Program-made: the position numbers and the translations under genes | From: CAYGFH01 sp964356315 | GTDB taxonomy: Bacteria; Patescibacteriota; Microgenomatia; UBA10105; UBA927 | DNA: 26,988 bases | Reading direction: 5' to 3' | NCBI GenBank assembly: GCA_964356315.1 | Contig: CAYHHA010000023.1 | Location: forward strand, 1-26,988 | Part shown: positions 7,710-17,333 of the stretch, one piece after another | Layout: each line of letters starts with the position of its first letter | Numbering within the stretch: the first letter of the stretch is position 1 | The notes under the pieces: model-generated | Database searches by the model: none | Seen by the model: the letters and a program-made list of their open reading frames with translations, nothing else | What the model was told of the DNA's origin: nothing

Positions 7710-8918
7710 TTAATGAAGATGTGTAGAAACAACTCTGTTATAGAAAGAAACTGTTTTTTTAGTTGTTTTTTTAATATCAAAGCAGTGGGTATATTGCGTT
7801 GTGAATTCTTCTAAGCGTTTTCGCAGAGGGGCTTTTTGAGTAAGTTGTAGCATCTTATCTGCAAGATCCTGTATGTCCCCTTCTTTACAAAGAAGTCCGC
7901 TTTTATCTTGTAGGATGATTTCTGGTACACCCCCCGATGCGAAGCCTATTGTGGCTTTTCCCCATCTTTGAGCATCCAGAAGTGCTATTGGATAATTTTC
8001 ATGCCCTACGGAGGCGGTTACGTAAAATAAACAGTGTTGATAATATTTGTTTAGTTTTACTTGAGACATTTGGGAAAGTAAACGAATTTTTTTCTTGAGA
8101 TCATATTTTGCGATTTCGTGTTTTACTAATGATGAAACTCTAACCCATTTTCCCTTCAGATACGTTTTGGTGTCTCTCCCTATGAACAAGAGGTGTAATT
8201 CAGGATTTTTTCCTGCTATACGGGCAAATGCTCTAACGAGTTGAATGACACCTTTCCCCTTCTCTATTCTCCCAACGGTTAGCACAAATTTGTGAGGTGT
8301 ACTTGTCTGTATGTTTGATTTTATGGGCATGGTAACCCCGTTTTTTATAATCAAAAATGGAATTTTTTTTAGCCGAAGTATAGACAGAATCATAGGGTGA
8401 GTCGATAACATATATTTTGTAGGTGAAGTGACTCCATTCGCTCTGATTATAGAAATCATTTCTAAGATATTTATAAGATAGAGATCCATAGTGATGGGAA
8501 GCCCATTGTCAATGTGATGTTGTAATAGAGATTTATGTAGTCGAACGACAACGTTCGTTTTCGGATATGCTGTTGTAAATAGCGCGCTCGATCCCCATTC
8601 AGGGGCCTCTATGATGTCGTATGACTTTTTAGAGGTTTTAATAAACTGGCGGACAGAACTCATCCATTCCCATCGTTGTATACATAGGGGGAAACTTTGC
8701 ATTAGTGCTCGCCGCACTGTCTTGTTTATATGGAAATTTGAAATTTTATAGACCGGAATTTTGTGATAAGAAGTCTGTGTGTTGCGTATTCCAGGACATA
8801 GTATATTCACATAATGACCCTGTTTTCTAAGTTCTCTGGCAATAGACAGGGTGTATGATGTAACTCCTCCCACCATTCTACTTCGAAATTCAGTTGGCAT
8901 TATAAGAAGTATGTTCAT
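7710..8918 (-). CDS. Family 4 glycosyltransferase
   Basis: 402-residue GT-B retaining transferase. The N-terminal half opens MNILLIMPTEFRSRMVGGVTSY, where the GGVTSY glycine loop approaches the acceptor and donor. The C-terminal half begins FVLTVGRIEKGKG, carries LHLLFIGRD, and ends with the donor-binding region ENYPIALLDAQRWGKATIG followed by ASGGVPEI. This is the standard GT4 arrangement. The start has no Shine-Dalgarno sequence. It sits between a GT-A gene and a GT2 gene in the minus-strand operon and probably adds one residue of the same repeat unit. Confidence 0.92.
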   Translation of the reverse strand: MNILLIMPTEFRSRMVGGVTSYTLSIARELRKQGHYVNILCPGIRNTQTSYHKIPVYKISNFHINKTVRRALMQSFPLCIQRWEWMSSVRQFIKTSKKSYDIIEAPEWGSSALFTTAYPKTNVVVRLHKSLLQHHIDNGLPITMDLYLINILEMISIIRANGVTSPTKYMLSTHPMILSILRLKKIPFLIIKNGVTMPIKSNIQTSTPHKFVLTVGRIEKGKGVIQLVRAFARIAGKNPELHLLFIGRDTKTYLKGKWVRVSSLVKHEIAKYDLKKKIRLLSQMSQVKLNKYYQHCLFYVTASVGHENYPIALLDAQRWGKATIGFASGGVPEIILQDKSGLLCKEGDIQDLADKMLQLTQKAPLRKRLEEFTTQYTHCFDIKKTTKKTVSFYNRVVSTHLH

Positions 8919-8957
8919 AAAAAAATGTAAATAGCACCATTTGAATTCAAATCGTCT

Positions 8958-9875
8958 TTATCGTAAAAAATAATCTTCAAACAAGCGATGCTTTATACTC
9001 ATATCTCCTGCATAATGAATGGCTATAGGATCGCATATCATACGGCCTTTTAAGAGATTCTTTTTGTGAGGATAAAGAACGTATTTATGCTTATGTAATA
9101 GGAAAAATGCTTGTTCATGTGATGAGCTATGTATGCTTAATAAATATATAAACAAAGTCTGTTCAATGATATGATCGTTATTTTTCAAATAGAGTGTTTC
9201 ATAATCCGGCAATAATCGTTCATTTATTATGCGTGGCGCCAACGCCATGAACGTTCTAATCTTTGGTATATCAATAAGTTTTGAGTTTACGATCAGTCCG
9301 ATAATGCCAGTATTTATATTTTGCTTAATTCTTTTTACGTGAAAATTATATTGGAATTCAGATTTTGAAAATGCTACGAAGCTTCCCGTGTCTTCCATAA
9401 AGATGTTATTTTTGCCTGCTTTGATCCATCGAAGTATTTCTGTGGGTTTTCTGAAAAAAAGAATGTCAGAATCAAGCACGAGCACTTTGGGGGTTTGAGC
9501 GTGTTTCACCATCCCAAAAAGCTTCTGGCCTTGCCATGTTTTTTGAAGTTTCTGTATTATCGAAGATTGTTTTGGAAAATTGGATTGTTGATAACGTACG
9601 AAACGAATGTGCGGCAAATGGTATTTGATAAAAAGTCGATCAAAATATCTCACTGTATCATCGATGTGCGCATAGCAATTGGCTTGTATTTTAGCAGTTC
9701 TAAAAAAACTTTTTAGAGAGCATAGAGAAGAAATTATATTGTGATGAGATATCGCTATGCGTATTTCTACCTGCCGATTGATATTCTCATATTGATCAAT
9801 TCGTAGAGGATGATCAAGTATGATTTTTAGTTTCCCTAGAAATTGTAGAAATAAATGCAAAAAATTATTTAGCAT
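8958..9875 (-). CDS. Probable GT-A glycosyltransferase with a DSD motif
   Basis: 305-residue protein I cannot place in a named family. The centre reads TPKVLVLDSDILFF, with DSD at 135-137, which is the position and context of the metal-binding DxD in GT8-like GT-A enzymes. It is followed by NINTGIIGLIV, comparable to the NAGLLGI block of the split glycosyltransferase at 747-1451. Near the C-terminus, PIAIHYAGDMSIKHRLFED resembles the His-containing HY/HF…K segment that closes the donor site in such enzymes. No signal peptide is seen. It lies 5 bases downstream of the sulfotransferase gene. A glycosyltransferase role is likely but rests on motifs and context. Confidence 0.65.
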   Translation of the reverse strand: MLNNFLHLFLQFLGKLKIILDHPLRIDQYENINRQVEIRIAISHHNIISSLCSLKSFFRTAKIQANCYAHIDDTVRYFDRLFIKYHLPHIRFVRYQQSNFPKQSSIIQKLQKTWQGQKLFGMVKHAQTPKVLVLDSDILFFRKPTEILRWIKAGKNNIFMEDTGSFVAFSKSEFQYNFHVKRIKQNINTGIIGLIVNSKLIDIPKIRTFMALAPRIINERLLPDYETLYLKNNDHIIEQTLFIYLLSIHSSSHEQAFFLLHKHKYVLYPHKKNLLKGRMICDPIAIHYAGDMSIKHRLFEDYFLR

Positions 9876-9880
9876 ATGAA

Positions 9881-10627
9881 TTATTCATCAAAAAAAGAAG
9901 CCCATGGTGTTTTATAAAAATATCGTTGAAGCGATGTGTAGTTTGTGATTATATCACTAAGCAGTCTCGTGTTTTGTCTTTTTAGGTTACTAGATAGACG
10001 CGTTGCAGGTATGGATAGGAACAGTTCAAGATTTTGCACCTCCTGATGCTGATTTGCAATCAGATCCTCGTAATATATCGTATGAATTTTTTTGTCAGAA
10101 AAAAATAATTCATATTTTTTTCTCCAATGCTCTATCTTGTGGAAATATTCCAGACACTCCTCTGGTGTAATTGAGAGCTGAATAGTTGATTTAGCTCGAG
10201 AATTTTGGAATGATATGAATTCTCCTGTTTTCTTCGCGATATAAAAAGACACAAGGCTCTTGAGTAGATTTTTGCGTTTCAGATGAATTATGCGAAGATC
10301 CTCTATGGATTTCAGATATTTCCAAACTATTGAAAGATCCTTATTCTCTGCATGATCATAAAATATTTTAAATCCAGCTGCATAAATTGAGCTGGGATAG
10401 TTTCTAAAAATTATATTTTTTATAAAAAAAATGGGAAATTTTTCTCTATATCTTTGATATAGGATATGAATGAAATAGTTTTCGAATGGTGTTTTGGTAG
10501 GGTTTCCGAGTAGAAAATTAGGCTGGAAAGGTTCGCCGTACGACATCACGTTCGGGTGACTTGCGAGTAAGTGAGCAAGATGATTCGATCCACTTCGTGG
10601 AGTAGATAGTAGTATATATTTAATCAT
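9881..10627 (-). CDS. PAPS-dependent sulfotransferase (carbohydrate type)
   Basis: 248-residue cytoplasmic enzyme expected to move sulfate from PAPS to a sugar hydroxyl or a lipid-linked glycan. The 5'-phosphosulfate-binding loop STPRSGSNHL is at 8-17. The 3'-phosphate-binding region is at about 112-128 (RIIHLKRKNLLKSLVSF), with Arg118 and Ser124 or Ser127 as candidate contacts. This matches the Stf0/Sulfotransfer_3 type. I use ATG 10627, which puts the loop at the usual place; ATG 10645 would add six residues. Its start overlaps the end of the GT-C gene by 8 bases. The likely PAPS source is the APS kinase fusion at 18403-19404. Confidence 0.85.
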   Translation of the reverse strand: MIKYILLSTPRSGSNHLAHLLASHPNVMSYGEPFQPNFLLGNPTKTPFENYFIHILYQRYREKFPIFFIKNIIFRNYPSSIYAAGFKIFYDHAENKDLSIVWKYLKSIEDLRIIHLKRKNLLKSLVSFYIAKKTGEFISFQNSRAKSTIQLSITPEECLEYFHKIEHWRKKYELFFSDKKIHTIYYEDLIANQHQEVQNLELFLSIPATRLSSNLKRQNTRLLSDIITNYTSLQRYFYKTPWASFFDE

Positions 10628-12152
10628 TTGGTTTTTTCCCAACATATTTTGCTATTTGAATGCCTTGAAAATCATAGACATTGATAAGCTCTGCATTCTT
10701 TTCTATCATCTTTTTGACAGCATTCGTTTGTCTGTCTCGTTGCAGAGAATGAATGGTGTGATGGCTTAGGACAAGCCAGGTTGCATGGTTGCTTTGTGTA
10801 ATTGCTTTTATGCGATCTAGATCTGGCTCGGGAAGTATTCCCCCAATGGTGTATGGTTTTGATGTGATTGAATCTATAGTATATGTAGGCGAAGAATTTT
10901 TCATATTTATTTCTAGATAATACCGAAACGGAATTTCAGCATAATAGGTATAAAATATTACGTGATCAGTGTCTGTTGCATGAAGGGAAATAAATCTTCC
11001 TACTCCTCTCCAGTCTTCCTTCGGAGAAATGATAAAATTTTTCAGAGCATATGGTTGTATTTGATTGTAATACGCAAACAAGCTTAGTGATGAGATTGTA
11101 ATGAAAAGCACGAGAGAGAAAAATCTGAAATATATATTTTTCAGTTGAAGTGCGCCAAAAGATCCAATAAGTACGATCGGAATAATCGACGGAAGGATAT
11201 ATCTACTGACAAATAGAGGCTGGATGAAGATTGAGACCATGTATATAGCCAAGATGGGAAGTATAAACATTGTAGGAGCATATACTCGTCTGAGTTTTTG
11301 GTAAATGTCTTGTGATGATCTCTGGGTTAGTAAAGAAGAAAAACCAAAAAATATAAATACTCCGTAGAGAGATAAGAGAATCCAATGTCCTCCAGAAAGT
11401 AAAATAAGTGAATTTACTAGGGTTGTCATGCTGGGGGGCTGAATCCAGCTTATGTTGATAGTAGTTGGTCGAAAAAATAAGAGTGGCGTAATCCCTAAAC
11501 ATATGAAAAAAAATAGTACACCCATCTTGTGTCTTAACTTTTTATCTAATCGCAACATAGGAATGAGGAGAATTTGAGGCAGTATATAGAAGATCGCAAC
11601 ATGATGCGCATACACAGAAGCGATCGTTGCAAGGGTGTATATCTTCGCATTTTTTGCGGAAGATGATGAGATTGTTAGCACATAATAATATGACGATATG
11701 GTAACCAGTAGTAATAAAAGGCTATAACTTCGCACTTCCTGAGCGTATTGTACAAAAAACATATTTATGGAAATAAATAAGGCTGCAATCGCTCCAACTT
11801 TTCTAGTGTATATACGTGAAGCAAGTAGGTAAATAAAAGGAATAGTCATCACTGCAAAGATGGCAGATAAGCTTCGTACATATGCCTCTCCCTGTCCAAA
11901 TCGAGTCCATAAGAATAAAAATATGTAGTACAGCCACATATATGGTTCTCGAAATAATAGGATATTCCACATGGAATTCCAGTTTCTAGCAATATCTAGT
12001 GTTAGTGCCTCATCTAGCCATATGCTTTGACGGCCAATAGCGTAAAAGCATGACACGATGCTTATAAAAATTGGGATATGATACAAATAAGGCTTGGGAA
12101 AGCATAAATTTCTAAATTGCATATATTCAAAACGAATATACCACACTCTCAT
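10620..12152 (-). CDS. GT-C membrane glycosyltransferase (GT39/ArnT-like)
   Basis: 510-residue polytopic membrane protein. The first helix (HIPIFISIVSCFYAIG) is followed by SIWLDEALTL, with Asp47-Glu48 at the start of the first extracytoplasmic loop, the catalytic position of GT-C enzymes that use polyprenyl-phosphate sugars. FFVQYAQEVRSYSL is the second family hallmark. About ten more hydrophobic helices follow, then a soluble C-terminal part (from about residue 390) with GVGRFI and HVIFYTYYAEIPFRYY. It would add a sugar on the outer face of the membrane. ATG 12122 is a possible alternative start. It is the first gene of the minus-strand operon and is divergent from 12298. Confidence 0.85.
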   Translation of the reverse strand: MRVWYIRFEYMQFRNLCFPKPYLYHIPIFISIVSCFYAIGRQSIWLDEALTLDIARNWNSMWNILLFREPYMWLYYIFLFLWTRFGQGEAYVRSLSAIFAVMTIPFIYLLASRIYTRKVGAIAALFISINMFFVQYAQEVRSYSLLLLLVTISSYYYVLTISSSSAKNAKIYTLATIASVYAHHVAIFYILPQILLIPMLRLDKKLRHKMGVLFFFICLGITPLLFFRPTTINISWIQPPSMTTLVNSLILLSGGHWILLSLYGVFIFFGFSSLLTQRSSQDIYQKLRRVYAPTMFILPILAIYMVSIFIQPLFVSRYILPSIIPIVLIGSFGALQLKNIYFRFFSLVLFITISSLSLFAYYNQIQPYALKNFIISPKEDWRGVGRFISLHATDTDHVIFYTYYAEIPFRYYLEINMKNSSPTYTIDSITSKPYTIGGILPEPDLDRIKAITQSNHATWLVLSHHTIHSLQRDRQTNAVKKMIEKNAELINVYDFQGIQIAKYVGKKPND

Positions 12153-12297
12153 CTCTTAATTCTCAGTTTTCAAGTCCCTCACATCCGTTTCATATCGTGC
12201 ACAATAGCTAAGGAAAATATCCTTTGGTTTGATGTGCTGTTGGAATTTGATTGATGATTATTGAAGAATCGGTATTAGAATAGAAGGAGCAAACATA

Positions 12298-13890
12298 ATG
12301 AAGCTCTTTGTTTATAAACAGCTAGTATCTAAGGATTGTCTGTTCTTTTTGGCAATGTCGTGTGTTGTGGCATTTGCGATTTTTTTGCGTACTTATCGTT
12401 TTATGGATACAGTAACATTTCATGGAGATCAAGCAAGTGATCTTTTCATAGCGAGAGATATTGTTGAACTAGGGATTTTGCCACGCGTTGGGCCAATGCT
12501 CTCTGTAAAGCATTTCAGCACCCCTCCCACGTATTATTATATTCTGGCAGTTTATTATTTCTTTTTTAGAACCCCCCAAGGAGTGACTTTTGTGTTCACC
12601 ATTATGAATCTTGTTGCCATGTATTTTATGGTTAGGATTGCTACCATGCTCTATGATCGTGTTGCCGGACTTATAATGGGAGTTTTATTTGCAACGTCTA
12701 TTCTCATGATTGGCGAAAGCAGGCAGATGTGGCAGGTGTATCCAACAACGATAGGAATAACTGGGTCATTGTTGTTGCTGTTGTCTGCAAAGAAAAATAA
12801 ATCTGTACTTCTCTATTGTTCTTCAATCTTGTTGTATATGATGACATTTTCTGTGTATGTCTCTCCTTTGTTGCTTCTTCCATACTACATCTATAGTAGT
12901 GTTGAATTCGCTCTATCTAAGTGGAAAAAATCAGTTTTATTTATTTTATCTTTGCTATTTCTCATTATGATTGCGAGTTTTTATATATTTTTTGGCAGAT
13001 ATTTATTGTTTGAATATGAGCACGGTTTTCCAACGTTCAGCACATTATATACTTCAGAATTTGGTGCTCCAAAGACACTTTCGCAGGCAGTTCTCATTTA
13101 TAATCAATATCTTTCGGATTTATTGGGAAATTTCTTTGCTTCTTCCAGTGACAATCGTGTTTTCCAGATTGTATTTGAAATATGTATTATCGCGTCATGC
13201 GTTCTTCCAGGGATATATATGAGGCATAAAACTGGCGCTTTGAAGGAGAAGTTTTTAAATGCAGAAAAATTTCTAGGTCTCCCCTTCTTGTTTCTTGGGT
13301 TACTGATTATGTTATTTTTTCAAAAATCACTTTATACCTACAGAATTTTCGTTTTTATTCCATTTCTATTTATTCAAGTAACATCGCTAATTTGGTTCGC
13401 GTGGAAATTGGGCAATAGGGTTTTATTGGCTGTTGCAGTTGTTGTGCTGTCTGCATATTTATACGGCAATTTGCAAAGAGTTCAGTATGTATTTCAGAGC
13501 ATAGGCCAGGATGAGGTGTATCTAGCTGAAACAATAGCATCAAAGATAGGACTTGATGCTTCTCGAAACAACATCTCGAGATCACAGATGGCAGTTGATG
13601 TTTCCTCAAATTATTTTATCTTTCCATTTTTATATTATCTCCGTGACTTCGCGAAATATTCCCTGCCGATGAGTGCGACCGGTAATGATATTGATAGATC
13701 CATGTTGGGTCATCATAATGCAAAATTCGTCTACTATATTTGTGTCAGAGATTACGCCTTGACGTACGATTTTTCTTCTTGTGTAAAAGAGTACTTGTCA
13801 GATAAACCATTTTATACGATTTCCTCTGTCCCCTATGCTGGCCTTAATGCTAGTCTTATTAAGTTGGTGCGAATTCCCACAGGTAACTAA
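12298..13890 (+). CDS. GT-C-like polytopic membrane protein
   Basis: 530-residue protein with an N-terminal helix (CLFFLAMSCVVAFAIFLRTY), then TFHGDQASDLFIARDI, where HGDQ at 42-45 puts an acidic residue at the start of the first outer loop as in GT39/GT83 enzymes. STPPTYYYILAVYYFF and about ten more helices follow, then a soluble end of about 110 residues with SRSQMAVDVSSNYF. The overall plan resembles the PMT_2 superfamily, but the usual DE pair is replaced by GDQ, so the catalytic assignment is tentative. The strong Shine-Dalgarno AGAAGGAGC lies 8 bases before the ATG, one of the few clear ones here. It is divergent from the other GT-C gene across a 145-bp gap. Confidence 0.75.
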   Translation: MKLFVYKQLVSKDCLFFLAMSCVVAFAIFLRTYRFMDTVTFHGDQASDLFIARDIVELGILPRVGPMLSVKHFSTPPTYYYILAVYYFFFRTPQGVTFVFTIMNLVAMYFMVRIATMLYDRVAGLIMGVLFATSILMIGESRQMWQVYPTTIGITGSLLLLLSAKKNKSVLLYCSSILLYMMTFSVYVSPLLLLPYYIYSSVEFALSKWKKSVLFILSLLFLIMIASFYIFFGRYLLFEYEHGFPTFSTLYTSEFGAPKTLSQAVLIYNQYLSDLLGNFFASSSDNRVFQIVFEICIIASCVLPGIYMRHKTGALKEKFLNAEKFLGLPFLFLGLLIMLFFQKSLYTYRIFVFIPFLFIQVTSLIWFAWKLGNRVLLAVAVVVLSAYLYGNLQRVQYVFQSIGQDEVYLAETIASKIGLDASRNNISRSQMAVDVSSNYFIFPFLYYLRDFAKYSLPMSATGNDIDRSMLGHHNAKFVYYICVRDYALTYDFSSCVKEYLSDKPFYTISSVPYAGLNASLIKLVRIPTGN

Positions 13891-14153
13891 TTCAATAACG
13901 CCTCTATGGACAAGGCAAGATGAAATTCATACAATGATGTCTACGAATCAACAATCGCCATTTATCGCACTCAGCGGGGATTGGTTTGACAATCTAATTT
14001 TCATTTTTTACGATATCTTTGAGATTTTCCCAAATGATTGCGAATTCTCATTAAAAAACATGCGTTATGAGATCGAGATTTTTTGAGATGGATATCCTTT
14101 GAATTTGAACAATTTTCTTAGGGGTAGCTATCTGAATCGTAGTGTAAAAACAT
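13891..14153. other. Intergenic gap without a recognisable gene
   Basis: 263 bases between the GT-C-like gene and the aminotransferase. The only frame (from about 13934) encodes a short Phe/Ile-rich peptide with no family resemblance. I see no clear terminator, repeat or promoter. TTGAAC near 14107 followed 18 bases later by TATCTG is a weak promoter candidate. Confidence 0.4.
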
Positions 14154-15455
14154 ATGAATATCTATCAGCTCTATAAAAAACTTCGACGGTTGATAGCTCG
14201 AGGTAAACAGCAAATTTCAAATACTAGGGTTGTGCAGGATGTTGATGTGCCAATTCGAGATACGAAGCTGTGTCCAGGCTCGTATATATATTCTCCTGAA
14301 GATGCTGAGAGAGTCCGAGGCATCGTGTTATCAGGTGCACTTACTCATGATCAGGGGGAGGAAATTGTAAGCCTTGAACGGGAATTTGGACAGTATATCG
14401 GATCATCATTTTCTCTTGCAACAAACTCTGGGACATCTGCGCTTATTATGGCTTGTAGGGCAATAGGAATTGGTCCTGGTGATGAAGTGATTGTTCCTGC
14501 ATACACATTTATCGCCACTGCTCAGGCTGTCCTACAGTGTGGAGCCTTGCCGGTTTTTGCTGATATCGACGATACTTTTACTATTTCTCCAGAGAGCATA
14601 AAAAAACTGATTACCAAAAAAACAAAGGCCATCGTAGTGGTGCATATATTTGGAAATGTTTGTAATATGGATGCAATTCTATCTATAGCAAAAAAGTATG
14701 CCATCCCAGTTATTGAGGACTGTGCCCAAGCCATTGGCGCGACATATAAAAACAAGGAGGTGGGTTCAATTGGCGATATTGGCTGCTTTTCCTTTAATAG
14801 GCTCAAAGCACTTCCCACTGGTCAAGGGGGCATGTTTACGACATCGAATGAAGTCTTTTTTCGACGAGCAATGGCATATCGAAACACCGGGATCGAAACG
14901 AATAATGGTGAAGTAGATATTTGCTCCCTCGGAGAAACCTTGTTTATGACCGAACTGGAAGCTTCCTTGGCTCGGTCGATTTTGCGACAGATAGAATCTT
15001 TAAATGCACGAAGACGAAAGAATATGGAATATTTGAAAGAATTACTATTTCCACTTCGAAAGACACTCACTCTCTATCAGGAGGTTTCAGGTGCTGCTCC
15101 CTCCTATTCCCGCCTATCATTTTTATTAGACGTAGATCAACTTAGTATAAGTAGGAAGTCATTTATAGAGGCAATGAACGTTGAGGGAATTCCTATCCGA
15201 TTATTTTATCCAACACCATTGTATGCATACTCTCTTTTCCAAAAGCGGAAAAATATCCTCACAGGCTCTGTCTATCCTTTTTCGGAAAACACCAAGAGAC
15301 GGTACAATACTAAGCAAAAATTTGTTGAAATTTTTTCTAAATCCCATATTGGTATGGAATTTAGTCCATACTGGGAATTCTCTGATATGAGAGATATCGC
15401 AAATGCATTTGTTAAAGTTATAGAGCGCTCAAAAAAAAGCAGAAAAAGGATATGA
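14154..15455 (+). CDS. DegT/DnrJ/EryC1/StrS-type sugar aminotransferase
   Basis: 433-residue PLP enzyme, fold type I, that converts a keto group on a nucleotide sugar to an amine, usually with glutamate. The sequence shows TNSGTSALIMA (90-100), GDEVIVPAYTFIATA (109-123), IEDCAQAIGA with Asp189 contacting the PLP ring, and CFSFNRLKALPTGQGGM with Lys218 as the Schiff-base lysine. An N-terminal extension of about 35 residues precedes the usual core. Followed by an ATGA-coupled Gfo/Idh dehydrogenase, it resembles the oxidation-then-transamination pairs that build 3-amino or 4-amino sugars (WbpB/WbpE-like logic). The product cannot be named from the sequence. Confidence 0.92.
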   Translation: MNIYQLYKKLRRLIARGKQQISNTRVVQDVDVPIRDTKLCPGSYIYSPEDAERVRGIVLSGALTHDQGEEIVSLEREFGQYIGSSFSLATNSGTSALIMACRAIGIGPGDEVIVPAYTFIATAQAVLQCGALPVFADIDDTFTISPESIKKLITKKTKAIVVVHIFGNVCNMDAILSIAKKYAIPVIEDCAQAIGATYKNKEVGSIGDIGCFSFNRLKALPTGQGGMFTTSNEVFFRRAMAYRNTGIETNNGEVDICSLGETLFMTELEASLARSILRQIESLNARRRKNMEYLKELLFPLRKTLTLYQEVSGAAPSYSRLSFLLDVDQLSISRKSFIEAMNVEGIPIRLFYPTPLYAYSLFQKRKNILTGSVYPFSENTKRRYNTKQKFVEIFSKSHIGMEFSPYWEFSDMRDIANAFVKVIERSKKSRKRI

Positions 15456-16507
15456 ACACATCAGGTGGGTATACACGAAGCGCGCCTAGACCAATAGCCA
15501 TAGGTATTATTGGACTGGGAAACATCAGCTCTGTGCATGGGAGAGCTTTTCTCCAGGATAAACGTGTCATCATAAAAAGTGTTGCAGATTCTGATGGTAC
15601 AAGGTTGAATTCAGAGTTTTGGAAGCAACATGCGCAAAATCTTGCTACCGATTATCATCTGTTGTTTTCTGATCCGGAGATTGATGTTGTTGATATTGCT
15701 CTACCGCACTGGCTCCATGCTCGTGTGATCTGCGAAGCACTTGAAGCAGGAAAGCATGTCATATGTGAAAAACCTTTGGTTATCGATCCGAGCGACCTAG
15801 TGCACATAGGTATGCTTTCGAAAAAACGACACAGAAATGTATATGTAAAACAATATTTTCGATACTCCTCCCTCCATGAGCAAGCGCGCGACATGATACT
15901 AGGTGGCTCCATCGGTACGCCGTATCTAGTCTCCTGCACATATACGACAAATGATATATTTGCCTATAATAATCCTCATTCCTGGAAAGGAAACAACAAA
16001 GAGGCTGGAGGCGGAGTTTGGATGGATATAGGAGTGCATATCGTTGATTATTTACGAGAGATATTTGGGAACCCAATCTCGGTATTGGCGGTGATGAAAA
16101 AACAGTTCACAACTCTGCGTATGAAAGGAGAAGATGTCGCGATTGTAACTCTAGAGTTTCGGGGAGGAAAACTCGCAAATATTCTCTGCACTGCTGGGGA
16201 CACTTCGTATGGATTCCGGTGGGAAAAAAATTTCTATGGAAGCCTAGGCGCTCTTCATATCGCTGATTCTGGTAAATCTCGCATGGATATGTCACTGTAT
16301 AAAAATAACGTCTGCGTATCTTCGTACAATGAGGAAGATTGGTGGGAACACGCAAACGTAGGAGCGCTTCATGATATTATTGATAGAATTGTGGCTCATG
16401 AACAGCCTGCAGTATCTCTTCGCGAAGCGAAAGGTACCATTGAGGTGATTCAATCAGCGTATAAATCTGCGCTAACCGGTCAAAAAATCGAGCTGAACTT
16501 TACATAA
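15452..16507 (+). CDS. Gfo/Idh/MocA-family oxidoreductase
   Basis: 351-residue NAD(P)-dependent dehydrogenase. The Rossmann motif GIIGLGNIS is at 18-26, the family motif CEKPLV with Glu106-Lys107-Pro108 follows, and the C-terminal half carries GGGVWMDIGVHIVDYL, with the catalytic Asp/His pair of the family. It probably oxidises a ring carbon of a nucleotide sugar to a ketone, supplying the substrate of the coupled aminotransferase. The start overlaps the aminotransferase stop by ATGA, so the proteins are likely made in matched amounts. The methyltransferase gene starts 5 bases after its stop. Confidence 0.92.
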   Translation: MNTSGGYTRSAPRPIAIGIIGLGNISSVHGRAFLQDKRVIIKSVADSDGTRLNSEFWKQHAQNLATDYHLLFSDPEIDVVDIALPHWLHARVICEALEAGKHVICEKPLVIDPSDLVHIGMLSKKRHRNVYVKQYFRYSSLHEQARDMILGGSIGTPYLVSCTYTTNDIFAYNNPHSWKGNNKEAGGGVWMDIGVHIVDYLREIFGNPISVLAVMKKQFTTLRMKGEDVAIVTLEFRGGKLANILCTAGDTSYGFRWEKNFYGSLGALHIADSGKSRMDMSLYKNNVCVSSYNEEDWWEHANVGALHDIIDRIVAHEQPAVSLREAKGTIEVIQSAYKSALTGQKIELNFT

Positions 16508-16512
16508 TCATT

Positions 16513-17328
16513 ATGGTTGAATGGGATCCTATCGCACCGTATTATGATATTTTGTTTGAAGATCGAGTCAACGATATTGCGTTTTGGGTAACGCTCGCAA
16601 AAAGATTCAAATCGCCCATACTGGAATTTGCTTGTGGAACCGGCAGATTGACGATTCCTATGGCATCAGCAGGTTCCCACATCGTTGGGATAGATATCAG
16701 CGAGCCCATGCTCCGTCAGGCTAAAAAGAAAATTTTGAAACTTCCAACTTCGATTCGAAAAAACATCAATTTTATCGAGGGTGATGTTATGAGTTTTAGT
16801 CTGCCTAATCGCGTCTTTGGGGCGATATTCTCTCCTTGGGGGTTCCTTCCGATCACGGAAAAAGACAGACGAATGATGATGGAGTCAGTCGTGCAGCACT
16901 TAGAGCTCGGCGGGTATTTTGTGGTTGATGTCGAAAATATCAGCGAACCCACAGAGGATTGGAACTATTCAAAGATTCGTGAATATAAAACAGTTCCGAA
17001 AACTGGACAGACATTGTTGCGTCAGGCATTTAATAGTGGGTCAAAAGAGACCCGTATCGGAAGAATTCTGTTTACTTTGGATGTCATCGCTAAAAATGGT
17101 TCTCTGAAGCGATTCGTAACCGAGCGTTCTTTTCGATGGTATATTCCAAGTGACATCATATCGCTTTTGAAAGAGTATGATTTTGACATAGAAACCGTCT
17201 ACGGGGACTATGATTTTTCAGGCTTTAGTTCTGCATCAAAGTTGGCAATAATTGTGGCGAAAAAAAAGGAATCACCCAGGTCTACTTTTTTTTCTTCTTT
17301 GAAGGAAGCAACCAGAAAATTTCGTTGA
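16513..17328 (+). CDS. Class I SAM-dependent methyltransferase
   Basis: 271-residue methyltransferase. Motif I LEFACGTGR (37-45) binds SAM, VGIDISEPML is motif II, and FIEGDVMSFSLPNRVFGAIFS covers the acidic residue of motif III and motif IV. The C-terminal half (FRWYIPSDIISLLKEYDFDIETVYGDY) is the usual closing strand pattern. Being third in an operon with an aminotransferase and a Gfo/Idh enzyme, it most likely N- or O-methylates the amino sugar they make. The gene ends 5 bases before the convergent GT4 gene, with no terminator hairpin visible between them. Confidence 0.85.
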   Translation: MVEWDPIAPYYDILFEDRVNDIAFWVTLAKRFKSPILEFACGTGRLTIPMASAGSHIVGIDISEPMLRQAKKKILKLPTSIRKNINFIEGDVMSFSLPNRVFGAIFSPWGFLPITEKDRRMMMESVVQHLELGGYFVVDVENISEPTEDWNYSKIREYKTVPKTGQTLLRQAFNSGSKETRIGRILFTLDVIAKNGSLKRFVTERSFRWYIPSDIISLLKEYDFDIETVYGDYDFSGFSSASKLAIIVAKKKESPRSTFFSSLKEATRKFR

Positions 17329-17333
17329 TAATA

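Noticed and set aside
12205..12225. AAGGA…TCCTT hairpin between the two divergent GT-C genes as a terminator
   Set aside because: Only a 5-bp stem without a T run, in a divergent promoter region where no transcript should end.
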